DNA of 64,000 nucleotides from Bergeyella porcorum. GTDB taxonomy: Bacteria > Bacteroidota > Bacteroidia > Flavobacteriales > Weeksellaceae. The stretch lies in contig NZ_JBHMFD010000012.1 of the NCBI RefSeq assembly GCF_042427575.1, positions 62,001 through 126,000 of the forward strand, written 5' to 3'. The notes under the pieces are model-generated. The model was not told where the DNA came from and searched no databases. It saw only the letters and a program-made list of their open reading frames with translations. Made by a program: the position numbers and the translations under genes. Below, piece after piece: positions 1 to 8,737 of the stretch; positions within the stretch are counted from its first letter, which is position 1; each line of letters begins with the position of its first letter.

Positions 1-674
1 GATATCTTAGCAGACATCTCTCCCCAAAGGTCATTCAGAAGCGTGGAAAGTTGCTCTTTGTTTTCTTCCGAAATGCTACTTCTCATATAGGTTTCTACTG
101 CAGATTTATACTTACCGTGTCTTAGAACTTGTACCCCTACACCATATTTATCCATAAGGTCTTTAAGGTAACCTACCTCCGTAGAAAGTCCTTTTAGCTC
201 TACTATTCCCACGGGATTGAGGAAATACTGGTCTGCCACAGAGCTCAGAAAATAGGACGATTGCGATACATTATTACCATAAGCGTACACAAATTTTCCA
301 CTTTTTTTGAAATCTTCTAGGGCATTTCGCACCTCAGAAAGTTGAATAATCCCCGCATTAATGAAATCACTTTCGATGCTAATGCCTTGGATTTTGTCGT
401 CAGATTTTGCTTTCTTGATGGCTTCTACAATATCATACGCCATAACATTACTTACGGAATTATCACCAAATAAAAAATCAGGTTGACTTTCCAGAGGGCT
501 ATCCGTGATGTTAGTATTCTGAGTAAGCGTAAGAATGGATTTGTCTCTTACTTTGATGTTATCACCACCAATACTTCCGATGATCATCATCATTACAAAG
601 AAAAAGAATCCGGCAAAGAAAACTAAAAAAATAGCGACTATATTTGCCAAAACATTTTTAAAAAAACTTTTCAT
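1..674 (-). CDS. sppA: Signal peptide peptidase SppA, N-terminal part (cut by window edge)
   Basis: The visible 224 residues start with MKSFFKNVL and one long hydrophobic segment (about residues 8-33), the usual membrane anchor of protease IV. The half that follows matches the first repeat of the 67-kDa SppA type. The stretch GKYKSAVETYM near residue 188-198 contains the conserved lysine (K190) that acts as general base in this Ser-Lys protease family. The nucleophilic serine lies in the second repeat, outside the window. The enzyme degrades signal peptides left in the inner membrane. It is divergent from folK with only 29 bases between the start codons. The identification is firm; the gene is incomplete only because the window begins here. 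Confidence 0.9.
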   Translation of the reverse strand, partial: MKSFFKNVLANIVAIFLVFFAGFFFFVMMMIIGSIGGDNIKVRDKSILTLTQNTNITDSPLESQPDFLFGDNSVSNVMAYDIVEAIKKAKSDDKIQGISIESDFINAGIIQLSEVRNALEDFKKSGKFVYAYGNNVSQSSYFLSSVADQYFLNPVGIVELKGLSTEVGYLKDLMDKYGVGVQVLRHGKYKSAVETYMRSSISEENKEQLSTLLNDLWGEMSAKI

Positions 675-703
675 AAATCTAAATTAATTTTATTTGATAC
701 AAT

Positions 704-1138
704 ATGTCGCACAATGAGGTCATTTTGTTACTAGGAAGTAATCTAGGGGATGCAAAAAAAAACATTGAAGAAGCTGTAAAAAGGCTTGAAGAGAATGTAG
801 GAGAGGTATTAATAAAAAGTAAATTTTTGGTAACAAAGCCAGTAGAATTTGCTAGTATTAATAATTTTATTAATTTTGCAGTTCAGATTAGGACGAAGCT
901 TTCTCCAACTAAACTCTTGAATATCATTAAAAAGATAGAGTATGAAATGGGAAGAGTTCAGGATTCAAAGGTGATTGGAGGTTATCAAGATAGAATAATT
1001 GATATTGATATAGTAGAGTTTTCTAATCTTGTATTTTGTAGTGAAAGACTTCAAATACCTCATATTAAACATAAATATGAAAGAGATTTTTCACAAGAAT
1101 TAATAAATGAAGTTTATTTGAAAAAACATAAATTATGA
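704..1138 (+). CDS. folK: 2-amino-4-hydroxy-6-hydroxymethyldihydropteridine pyrophosphokinase
   Basis: This 144-residue protein is the usual length for HPPK, which transfers pyrophosphate from ATP to 6-hydroxymethyl-dihydropterin in folate synthesis. It shows LLGSNLGD near the N-terminus (residues 9-16), EYEMGR (about 79-84) and the signature DRIIDIDIV (about 96-104), whose acidic residues bind the two magnesium ions, followed by the IPH loop. The start lies 29 bases from the divergent sppA start. Its stop overlaps the next start codon as ATGA (1135-1138), so the following ompA-like gene may be translationally coupled to it, an unusual pair of functions. Confidence 0.93.
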   Translation: MSHNEVILLLGSNLGDAKKNIEEAVKRLEENVGEVLIKSKFLVTKPVEFASINNFINFAVQIRTKLSPTKLLNIIKKIEYEMGRVQDSKVIGGYQDRIIDIDIVEFSNLVFCSERLQIPHIKHKYERDFSQELINEVYLKKHKL

Positions 1139-2601
1139 AGTTAAATTTATTGTTAGCATTATCTTTACCAATAGCAATGTATGCACAAGATAGCGTTGCA
1201 GTTGCTAATAACGAGTATCCTAACACCTTCACTTCTGGCTCATCAGATGTTCACATATTTGATAATAAAGCCAGAAAATTTAATGATTGGGCAATATCTG
1301 TTGGGGTAGGTCCTGCTTTTATGACTAGAGCAGATCTTACATCTTTTCACGGAGGTAAAATCAATTGGGGATGGAATGCTTACATCAGCCTTGATAAGCA
1401 GATTTCGCATACGTTTGGGCTTAGTTTACAGTACCAGATGGGTAAAACCAACCAAAAAGGTCAACTGCCAGGTGATGCTGGTATAAAAGCTGGTGTGGCT
1501 GATGCTTGGACAGAGTTTCACAATGTTTCCCTTTTAGGAGATGTAAATTTTTCTAATCTTTTGAGGAGAGTAGATAATCGTTCCCCATACAGATGGGCGT
1601 TACACGGTTATGCAGGTATTGGTTTTATGGGGTATAATACTCATCTTACTGATAATAACCAAGCAAGTAGATATCCAGTAGAGATAGAGCAAAAATTAGG
1701 TATTGCATCATTTTTCTATCAGGGAGGAGTAGGTTTGAAGTATAAATTATCTAGAAGATTTGATATCGAAGCTCGTACAATGTATATTAAGAGTGGAGAT
1801 GAGGAATTTGATGGTGGAGGATGGACAAGAGATGCTGTTCCTGCATATAACCTAATCAATGATTCATATACAGATGATATGTGGACATTTAATCTTGGTG
1901 TGTCTGTGAAATTAGGAAAGCATATTTCTCATCTTAGATGGCACGATCCTTTACAAGCTGCATATTATAAAACTAATCTTTTAGAAAATTCAGACCCGAA
2001 TTTATTAGTATGTACTAAAGGAGATGGTGATAATGATGGCGTATGTGATGATTGGGATAGACAATTGGATACTCCTGCAGGAGCAAGAGTAGATGGTGCG
2101 GGTGTAGCATTGGATATGGATTTAGACACGGTGATTGATCTTTACGACAAGTGTGTTACTGTTCCAGGTCCTATAGAAAATAATGGATGTCCAGTTGAAG
2201 CAGCTCCAGCTCCTACTTTAGATTACACAACTAGAATAGAAGCTATCAATAGAGACTTTGAGGGTATTGAGTTTGCACTGAATAGTGATGTTATTCGTCC
2301 TCAATCTTTTGAAAAACTAGATCACGCAGCTGAGATAGTAAAAACATTAGATGGTAATGGTCAGTTTTTGGTCATTGGAGCTACGGATACCCGAGGTTCA
2401 GAAGTTTATAATCAAAAACTTTCTCAGAAGAGAGCTAACGCTGTTGTAAAATACCTTACCAATAAAGGTGTGCCTTCTGGAATGCTTCTTGCAGAGGGAA
2501 GAGGAGAGAGTGATTTGAAGTATCCAGAATGTGATCCAGCTACCAAATGTCCAGAATGGAAAAATGAAGCTAATAGAAGGGTTTATTTCCAGCAGAAATA
2601 A
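1135..2601 (+). CDS. OmpA family outer membrane protein with TSP3 repeats, copy 1
   Basis: This 488-residue protein starts with a signal peptide (cleavage likely after MYAQ). An N-terminal beta-barrel-like region of about 270 residues follows. Then come calcium-binding thrombospondin type 3 motifs (GDGDNDGVCDDWD near residue 296, then DLDTVIDLYDKC) and a C-terminal OmpA peptidoglycan-binding domain from about residue 375, with GATDTRGSEVYNQKLSQKRA containing the usual Asp and Arg contacts. The role is to link the outer membrane to peptidoglycan. It overlaps folK by four bases and is followed 45 bases later by a paralog. Related flavobacterial OmpA proteins are abundant surface antigens. Confidence 0.9.
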   Translation: MKLNLLLALSLPIAMYAQDSVAVANNEYPNTFTSGSSDVHIFDNKARKFNDWAISVGVGPAFMTRADLTSFHGGKINWGWNAYISLDKQISHTFGLSLQYQMGKTNQKGQLPGDAGIKAGVADAWTEFHNVSLLGDVNFSNLLRRVDNRSPYRWALHGYAGIGFMGYNTHLTDNNQASRYPVEIEQKLGIASFFYQGGVGLKYKLSRRFDIEARTMYIKSGDEEFDGGGWTRDAVPAYNLINDSYTDDMWTFNLGVSVKLGKHISHLRWHDPLQAAYYKTNLLENSDPNLLVCTKGDGDNDGVCDDWDRQLDTPAGARVDGAGVALDMDLDTVIDLYDKCVTVPGPIENNGCPVEAAPAPTLDYTTRIEAINRDFEGIEFALNSDVIRPQSFEKLDHAAEIVKTLDGNGQFLVIGATDTRGSEVYNQKLSQKRANAVVKYLTNKGVPSGMLLAEGRGESDLKYPECDPATKCPEWKNEANRRVYFQQK

Positions 2602-2646
2602 AATAAAAAATTAACAATTTTAAAGAAAATAAGAAAAGCGCATATT

Positions 2647-4137
2647 ATGAAACTAAATTTAGCGAGCTTAGCATTAGTGATGGCTTTCCCAGCGGTAGCC
2701 TTTGCTCAGGATACAGAAGTATCAACTTCAGGAGAGTATCCTAATACATTTACATCAGGTTCTGCCAATGTGAGTCCATTTACTCAGCAATCGAAAAGAT
2801 TTAACGATTGGTCTGTATCATTTGGTGCAGGGGTACCATTGGTACAATCATCAGACCTAACTTCTATCAAGAATGGTAACGGTAAAAATCTATTTGGATA
2901 TTCTACATATTTAAGTGTGGATAAAGCGATTACTCATGTTTTTGGTTTGAAGTTACAGTATGATAGAGGAGAGACAAGACAAGGGGCATTTAATACTAAA
3001 ACTGATAATCCAGCAGTTGGAAATGGATTTAGAGGAGTAGGTGCTAGAACTCAATATGATGCTATTTCCGTTTTAGGAGATGTTAATTTATCTAACTTAT
3101 TGAGAAGAGTGGATAATAAATCCCAATACAGATGGGCAATTCACGGTTATGTAGGTGTTGGTACATTGGCTTATAGAGCATATCAAGAAAGCGATGCTTT
3201 GGGAGGACAAGTATTGATGACAGAAGTTAAACCGTTTAAATTTAATGCACTTTTCGGACAAGCAGGTGCAGGTTTGAAATTCAAAGTTAATAGAAGATTG
3301 GATTTAGAAGGTAGAGTAATGTATGTAGTAACAGGCGATGATGAATTTGATGGAGGAGGAAACTACAATGGAGACGGAACTTATGCTACTCCTGTAAATT
3401 TAAGAGAGGATCAGGTATCTGATAACTTCTTCAATGCTACCTTAGGTCTTACTTTGAAACTAGGTAAGCATCAGTCTCATCTATTCTGGCACGATCCGCT
3501 TCAAGAACTTTATTACAAAGTTGATATGCTAGAAAATAAAAATGTTGATATTGAAGTATGTAAAAAAGGCGATGCAGATAATGATGGCGTATGTGATGAT
3601 TGGGATAGACAATTAGATACTCCAGCAGGAGCTAGAGTAGACGGAGCCGGTGTGGCATTGGATACAGACCTTGATAGTATAATTGATCTTTATGATAAGT
3701 GCGTTACTGTACCAGGGCCAGCTGAGAATAATGGCTGTCCAATTGCTTCAGCAGCTACCAATTCATCTACAAAATTGGTAACTGATGAGACAAAAACGCT
3801 AGAAGGCATTGAGTTTGATTTAAATTCAGATAAAATTTTATCTTCCAACAAGAGCATTTTGAATAACGCTGCAAACTATATCAATTCTTCTGCAGGTACT
3901 TATAATGTAATTGGTGGAACAGATACAAGAGGAGCTGCTGATTATAACCAAAAGCTTTCTGTAAGAAGAGCAACTAATGTTAAAAATTATCTTATCCAAA
4001 ATGGGGTAGATGGTTCTAAACTTAAAGCAGTAGGTAGAGGTGAAAAAGACCTTAGATATCCTGAATGTAACCCAGCGACTAAATGTCCTGAGTGGAAAAA
4101 TAGAGCTAACAGAAGAGTTTACTTCGAAGCAAAATAA
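2647..4137 (+). CDS. OmpA family outer membrane protein with TSP3 repeats, copy 2
   Basis: This 496-residue protein is a paralog of the gene just upstream, with the same order: signal peptide (VAFAQ), barrel-like N-terminus, TSP3 motifs (GDADNDGVCDDWD) and OmpA C-domain (GGTDTRGAADYNQKLSVRRA). Both copies share the EYPNTFTSGS sequence after the signal peptide and a nearly identical TSP3 segment, while the barrel strands and surface loops differ. This pattern fits tandem duplication followed by divergence of the exposed parts. A strong terminator follows 22 bases after the stop, so the folK-ompA-ompA unit ends here. Function is inferred from family: outer membrane anchoring to peptidoglycan. 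Confidence 0.9.
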   Translation: MKLNLASLALVMAFPAVAFAQDTEVSTSGEYPNTFTSGSANVSPFTQQSKRFNDWSVSFGAGVPLVQSSDLTSIKNGNGKNLFGYSTYLSVDKAITHVFGLKLQYDRGETRQGAFNTKTDNPAVGNGFRGVGARTQYDAISVLGDVNLSNLLRRVDNKSQYRWAIHGYVGVGTLAYRAYQESDALGGQVLMTEVKPFKFNALFGQAGAGLKFKVNRRLDLEGRVMYVVTGDDEFDGGGNYNGDGTYATPVNLREDQVSDNFFNATLGLTLKLGKHQSHLFWHDPLQELYYKVDMLENKNVDIEVCKKGDADNDGVCDDWDRQLDTPAGARVDGAGVALDTDLDSIIDLYDKCVTVPGPAENNGCPIASAATNSSTKLVTDETKTLEGIEFDLNSDKILSSNKSILNNAANYINSSAGTYNVIGGTDTRGAADYNQKLSVRRATNVKNYLIQNGVDGSKLKAVGRGEKDLRYPECNPATKCPEWKNRANRRVYFEAK

Positions 4138-4160
4138 TTTTTCAAAAATTTATTCTTTAA

Positions 4161-4188
4161 AAGCCACGGTTATCGTGGCTTTTTTTTA
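4161..4188 (+). terminator. Intrinsic terminator after the ompA pair
   Basis: An 8-bp perfect stem (AAGCCACG with CGTGGCTT), a 5-base loop and a run of T. It lies between the second ompA stop (4137) and the recQ start (4199). Confidence 0.9.
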
Positions 4189-4198
4189 TTTTTACCCT

Positions 4199-6100
4199 AT
4201 GATTTCTGGCGAAACTTATCAGCAATTAAAACTAGATACCCTGAAACACTTTTGGGGATTTCATCAGTTTCGAGATTTACAAGAAGGTATTGTAGATATG
4301 GTGCTATCTGGCCAAGATGCATTAGCTTTGCTTCCAACTGGAGGTGGAAAATCATTATGCTATCAGTTACCAGCACTTCTTCAAGAGGGAACTTGCCTTG
4401 TGATTTCTCCCTTGCTAGCCTTGATGAAAGACCAAGTGCAACAGCTAAGACAGAGAGGAATAGAAGCGGCTTATCTTTCTTCAGAATTGGAAGATGCCGA
4501 AGCAGAAATCATATACAGCCAATGCAAAGAAGGACTTACGAAGTTGCTATATATTTCCCCCGAAAGGCTAAATAATTCCCTTTTTCTACAACAGATAGGC
4601 GAGATTACTTTCTCTTTCATTGCGGTAGATGAGGCACATTGTATCTCAGAATGGGGGCAAGATTTCAGACCAAGTTATCAGAATATTAAATCTTTTAGAG
4701 AGCAGTTTCGGGATATTCCTTGCCTAGCACTTACGGCAACGGCTACGCCAAAAGTTTTAGTTGAAATTCAAGAAAAATTAGGATTAAAAAACGCTAAAAT
4801 TTTTAGAAAAAGTTTTAAACGGGATAACCTAAATATCATTATTAATAAAACTTCGGATAAATATTCGTACATAGAAAATCTTATTGCACAGCATTATCAT
4901 ACAGGGATTATCTACACGCGTACCAGAAAAGAAACTGAAGAACTTACACAATACCTTCGCCATAGAGGCTTTAGTAATGTGGATTTTTTTCACGCAGGAC
5001 TATCGGCTAAAGAAAAAAACCGAAAACAAAAACAATGGCTGGACTCTGACCAGCATATTCTGGTCTCTACCAATGCTTTTGGAATGGGGATAGATAAGGA
5101 TAATGTGCGTTTTGTGGTGCATTTATCTCCATCGGCTTCTGTAGAAAATTATTATCAAGAGATAGGAAGGGCTGGTAGAGATGGGGAGCAGAGCTATGTC
5201 TATATGCTGTGGAATGAGCAGGAACTTACCAATTTTGATAAAATTCTTTCTCATCAGATTCCTACTAAAAAGGAGTTTACCAAGATGATATCCTTGCTAT
5301 ATTCTATGTTTCAGGTGGCAGAGGGAGAGCTCCCTGAGCAAAGTTTTCAGCTTCGTATAGACCTTCTCAAAAAACTTTCGCAATGCTCTGGGGCTAAGAT
5401 TAAAAATGTATTGAGCTATCTGCACAATCAGGAGTTAATATTTTTGAATGATTATAAAAGCCTATCCACATTGGAACTTAAAATACACCCAGGGGAAATA
5501 GAACAATTAGCCTCTAAGGATGCTTATTTTCTAGAACTTTTATTGAGAAATTTGGCGGGATTGTCATCTGGTAAAATTCATTTTAGCGAAGTGAATTTAG
5601 GGCATAAAATTCATATAGATCCGCTCATTATCAAGGAGAGAATCAGAGAACTCAAAAGCAGAGGAGTTTTAGAATATATTGATGGTTCACTTGCCAGCGT
5701 TCGTTTTTTAGCATCACGCAATAGCCTATGGATAGAAAATAAGTATTGGCAACTTTTCGAGCATATTCAGAGGAATAAAATCCAAAAATGGGAAGAAATG
5801 AAATTTTTCACTACCGATGTTCATTATTGTAAGATGAAACTCATTCTTTCTTATTTTGGCGAAAAGAATGTGAAAAATTGTGGACAATGTAGCGTTTGCA
5901 AACAGCAGGAAGTTCAGGTTTTTGGAAATATGATTTCTCACAATATTCTTAAAGTACTCCAAGAAAAACCCTCTACCATAGAAGAGATTGTGGTACAACT
6001 TAGTTTTCATAAGCGTGAAGAGATTTTAGAACATTTGATAGATTTATTAGATGCTGAAAAAATCAAGATGCAGGATTTTAGAACTTATATGTTGGCGTAG
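4199..6100 (+). CDS. recQ: ATP-dependent DNA helicase RecQ
   Basis: The reading frame is open further upstream (from 4040), but that part runs through the previous gene and the terminator, so the ATG at 4199 (MISGETYQQL) is the likely start, giving 633 residues. It has the SF2 helicase motifs: TGGGKSLCYQLP (Walker A, near residue 50), DEAH, LTATAT, then the C-terminal helicase domain with GIDKDNVRFVVH and QEIGRAGRDG. A zinc site follows (YCKMKL... NCGQCSVCK, four cysteines), then a winged-helix domain. No HRDC domain is seen at the end. RecQ unwinds 3'-tailed DNA in recombination and fork repair. Confidence 0.95.
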   Translation: MISGETYQQLKLDTLKHFWGFHQFRDLQEGIVDMVLSGQDALALLPTGGGKSLCYQLPALLQEGTCLVISPLLALMKDQVQQLRQRGIEAAYLSSELEDAEAEIIYSQCKEGLTKLLYISPERLNNSLFLQQIGEITFSFIAVDEAHCISEWGQDFRPSYQNIKSFREQFRDIPCLALTATATPKVLVEIQEKLGLKNAKIFRKSFKRDNLNIIINKTSDKYSYIENLIAQHYHTGIIYTRTRKETEELTQYLRHRGFSNVDFFHAGLSAKEKNRKQKQWLDSDQHILVSTNAFGMGIDKDNVRFVVHLSPSASVENYYQEIGRAGRDGEQSYVYMLWNEQELTNFDKILSHQIPTKKEFTKMISLLYSMFQVAEGELPEQSFQLRIDLLKKLSQCSGAKIKNVLSYLHNQELIFLNDYKSLSTLELKIHPGEIEQLASKDAYFLELLLRNLAGLSSGKIHFSEVNLGHKIHIDPLIIKERIRELKSRGVLEYIDGSLASVRFLASRNSLWIENKYWQLFEHIQRNKIQKWEEMKFFTTDVHYCKMKLILSYFGEKNVKNCGQCSVCKQQEVQVFGNMISHNILKVLQEKPSTIEEIVVQLSFHKREEILEHLIDLLDAEKIKMQDFRTYMLA

Positions 6101-6137
6101 TTTCAATATCGAAAATACTCTAAATATAGTTGATACT

Positions 6138-6376
6138 AAAATTTTTCCCGAATGCTCCCACAGTATTGAAACGGGCTTCGGGAAAATCCCGAAAGGCAAC
6201 TCACGATGTTTTCGTGTTAAAAATTTTTCCCGAATGCTCCCACAGTATTGAAACGGGCTTCGGGAAAACCCCGAAAGGCAACTCACGATGTTTTCGTGTT
6301 AAAATTTTTCCCGAATGCTCCCACAGTATTGAAACGGGCTTCGGGAAAACCTCGAAAGGCAACTCACGATGTTTTT
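6138..6376 (+). repeat. Three tandem copies of an 82-bp repeat between recQ and der
   Basis: Three units begin near 6138, 6220 and 6301, with spacing of 82 and 81 bases. Each carries the same core (TTTTTCCCGAATGCTCCC... then GGCTTCGGGAAAA). Within a unit TTTTCCCGAA pairs perfectly with TTCGGGAAAA across about 25 bases. A second small stem, CACGA with TCGTG, lies near the end of units 1 and 2 and is lost in unit 3. Open frames of up to 100 codons cross the repeat on both strands only because unit length shifts the frame; I do not take them as genes. The remainder of the 6101-6566 gap is the der promoter region. Confidence 0.9.
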
Positions 6377-6443
6377 CATTTAAAAATCCTGATGAAATGA
6401 TATTTAAGCAAGCTCTCAACCTATTTCTTTGATATTCTCTGGA

Positions 6444-6470
6444 TTGAAGCTTTCATTTTCCTTATCTTTG
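6444..6470 (+). promoter_or_regulatory. Probable der promoter
   Basis: TATCTTTG at 6463-6470 fits the Bacteroidota -7 box TAnnTTTG; TTG at 6444-6446 is a possible -33 box with a 16-base spacer, a little short. The transcript leader of about 90 bases contains a stem CTCGGA/TCCGAG (about 6484-6498). Confidence 0.65.
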
Positions 6471-6566
6471 CAAAAATTTTTGGGCTCGGAAGGTCCGAGT
6501 AACCCATTGAACCTTCACCATAGGCATAAAAAAAAGCAAAAGCTAATGGTGTTCAAACAAAATTTT

Positions 6567-7877
6567 ATGAGTAATATTGTTGCTATTGTAGGGCGTCCTA
6601 ATGTAGGGAAATCCACACTTTTTAATCGACTTTTAGAGCGTAGAGAAGCCATTGTAGATTCTACTGCGGGGGTTACCAGAGACCGTCATTACGGGAAATC
6701 CGATTGGAATGGCGTAGAGTTTACCGTGATAGATACGGGAGGCTATGAAGTGAATACAGATGATATTTTCCAAGAGGAAATTTCAAAACAAGTGCAGTTG
6801 GCAGTAGATGAGGCTACCTCCATCGTTTTTATGATGAATGTGGAAGAGGGGCTTACGGATACCGATAAGGAAATCTACGAGATGCTTCGCCGAAGTGGGA
6901 AACCTACTTATATTGTGGTGAATAAAGTGGATTCTTCTAAAGAAGAATTGGCAGCCACAGAGTTTTATTCCCTAGGTATAGAAAAATATTATACCTTATC
7001 TTCAGCCACAGGCTCAGGAACGGGAGAATTGCTAGATGATGTGGTAAAAGATTTTCCTACCAAAGATTACAAAGACCCTTTTGAAGGCTTGCCTAAAATT
7101 ACCATTGCAGGAAGGCCTAATGTAGGTAAATCTACCCTTACTAATGCTCTTTTGGATAACGATAGAAATATTGTTACCGATATTGCTGGTACTACAAGAG
7201 ATTCTATAGAAACGCTTTATAACAAATTCGGGCACGAGTTTGTATTGGTGGATACAGCGGGAATGCGAAAAAAATCTAAGGTGAACGAAGATTTGGAGTT
7301 TTACTCTGTGATGCGTTCTGTTCGGGCAATAGAAAATTCTGATGTTGTTATCATAATGGTAGATGCCACACAAGGCTGGGAAAGTCAGGATATGAATATT
7401 TTTGGAATTGCTCAGAAAAACCGCAAAGGAATTGTGATTCTAGTGAACAAATGGGATTTGGTAGAAAATAAACAAACCAATACAATGCGAGATTTCGAGA
7501 AAAGTATCAAATCCAAAATAGGGCAGTTTACAGATATCCCCATTCTTTTTGTATCGGCACTTACCAAGCAGAGAATTTTGAAAGCCGTAGATACCGCAAT
7601 GGAAGTGTACGAAAACAGAAAGAAAAAAATAAAAACTTCTAAACTGAACGAAGTGATGCTTCCTATCTTTGAAAATACGCCACCACCAGCATTGAAAGGA
7701 AAGTACATCAAGATTAAGTACTGTGTACAACTTGGGACGCCATCGCCACAGTTTGTATTTTTCTGCAACTTACCTCAGTATGTAAAAGAGCCATACAAAC
7801 GATTTACTGAAAATCAGTTGCGTAAAGAATTTGGCTTTACGGGAGTTCCTATTGAAATTTATTTTAGACAGAAGTAA
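6567..7877 (+). CDS. der: Ribosome biogenesis GTPase Der (EngA)
   Basis: The frame opens at 6429, but those codons overlap the promoter and leader, so the ATG at 6567 (MSNIVAIVGRPNVGKST) is chosen; this gives 436 residues, the normal Der length. There are two GTPase domains in tandem: G1 GRPNVGKST near residue 8 and again near 182, switch regions with TRDRHYG and TTRDSIE, DTGGY/DTAGM, and NKVD/NKWD. A KH-like C-terminal domain follows (from about residue 350). Der helps assembly of the 50S ribosomal subunit and is essential in most bacteria. Confidence 0.96.
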   Translation: MSNIVAIVGRPNVGKSTLFNRLLERREAIVDSTAGVTRDRHYGKSDWNGVEFTVIDTGGYEVNTDDIFQEEISKQVQLAVDEATSIVFMMNVEEGLTDTDKEIYEMLRRSGKPTYIVVNKVDSSKEELAATEFYSLGIEKYYTLSSATGSGTGELLDDVVKDFPTKDYKDPFEGLPKITIAGRPNVGKSTLTNALLDNDRNIVTDIAGTTRDSIETLYNKFGHEFVLVDTAGMRKKSKVNEDLEFYSVMRSVRAIENSDVVIIMVDATQGWESQDMNIFGIAQKNRKGIVILVNKWDLVENKQTNTMRDFEKSIKSKIGQFTDIPILFVSALTKQRILKAVDTAMEVYENRKKKIKTSKLNEVMLPIFENTPPPALKGKYIKIKYCVQLGTPSPQFVFFCNLPQYVKEPYKRFTENQLRKEFGFTGVPIEIYFRQK

Positions 7878-7894
7878 AGTTTTTTTATGAAGTT

Positions 7895-8080
7895 TTGAAT
7901 GCTGAGTTTTGAGTTTTTTTGAAGAAAGAAGAAAGAGCAAAGAGAAAAGACCTTCAATTATTAAGTGTTGAATGTTAAGTGTTGAGTGTTGAGTTTTTTT
8001 GAAGAAAGAAGAAATACTTCTAACCCTCTAATATCTAATCCTCTAACCTCTAATATCTAACCCTCTAATATCTAATCCTA
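7895..8080. repeat. Low-complexity modular repeat before upp
   Basis: This gap is made of two copies of a block, a TTGAGT-like run followed by TTTTTTTGAAGAAAGAAGAAA, then a run of CTCTAATATCTAA-like units. The same blocks recur at 26110-26400 and 41018-41146, and one of them on the other strand near 23683. No gene or hairpin terminator is evident in it. Confidence 0.75.
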
Positions 8081-8082
8081 AA

Positions 8083-8733
8083 ATGCTTACCATATTATCA
8101 GAACAATTTTCGTTAGTTAATTCTTGGATTAATGATTTAAGAAATGTAGAAGTGCAACACGACCGAATGAAGTTTCGCAGAAACCTTGAACGCATCGGTG
8201 AGATTGCGGCTTTTGAAATTTCTAAAGGCTTGGAACATCGTGAAATTGAAATCACCACGCCTTTGGATACCATTAAAGTGAAAGAAATCGCAGTACAGCC
8301 TGTGATTACCACTATTCTTAGAGCGGGAGTGCCTTTATTTCAAGGAATTTTGAATTATTTCGATAAAGCCGATTGCGGGTTTGTAGCGGCTTATAGAAAA
8401 CACGATGCCAATGATTATTTTTCCATTAAGCAAGATTATCTCACTTGTCCTAATATTGATGGCAGACCGCTTATTGTAGCAGACCCAATGCTAGCAACGG
8501 GAGCCAGTCTGGTAGAGGCGTTGAAAGATTTGCTCAATCACGGTACGCCATCGCAGCTGCATATCGTGGCGGCTATCGCTAGTGAGCAAGGTGTGAAAAC
8601 CATTCAGGAAGCCTTTCCAGAAGCGAAGATTTGGATAGGTGCCGTAGATGCTAGCCTTACCCCGAAAGGCTATATCACCCCAGGGCTGGGTGACGCAGGC
8701 GACTTGTCTTACGGAGAAAAATTGCAGAGGTAA
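8083..8733 (+). CDS. upp: Uracil phosphoribosyltransferase
   Basis: This 216-residue enzyme makes UMP from uracil and PRPP in pyrimidine salvage. The PRPP loop is clear as ADPMLATGASLVEAL near residue 131-145, and the uracil-binding end has GYITPGLGDAGD near the C-terminus. Typical length is 205-217 residues. The stop is four bases from the convergent comF stop. I see no good -7 box in the repeat-filled upstream gap, so its promoter is not placed. Confidence 0.95.
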   Translation: MLTILSEQFSLVNSWINDLRNVEVQHDRMKFRRNLERIGEIAAFEISKGLEHREIEITTPLDTIKVKEIAVQPVITTILRAGVPLFQGILNYFDKADCGFVAAYRKHDANDYFSIKQDYLTCPNIDGRPLIVADPMLATGASLVEALKDLLNHGTPSQLHIVAAIASEQGVKTIQEAFPEAKIWIGAVDASLTPKGYITPGLGDAGDLSYGEKLQR

Positions 8734-8737
8734 ATAC

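Noticed and set aside
4040..4198. Longer recQ starting at 4040
   Set aside because: The extension lies inside the second ompA gene and its terminator; the ATG at 4199 gives a normal RecQ start.
6138..6432. Open frames of 60-100 codons on both strands across the 82-bp repeat, and the idea of a CRISPR array
   Set aside because: The frames repeat the same peptide because the repeat is tandem, and they change frame between units. There are no spacers, only contiguous units.
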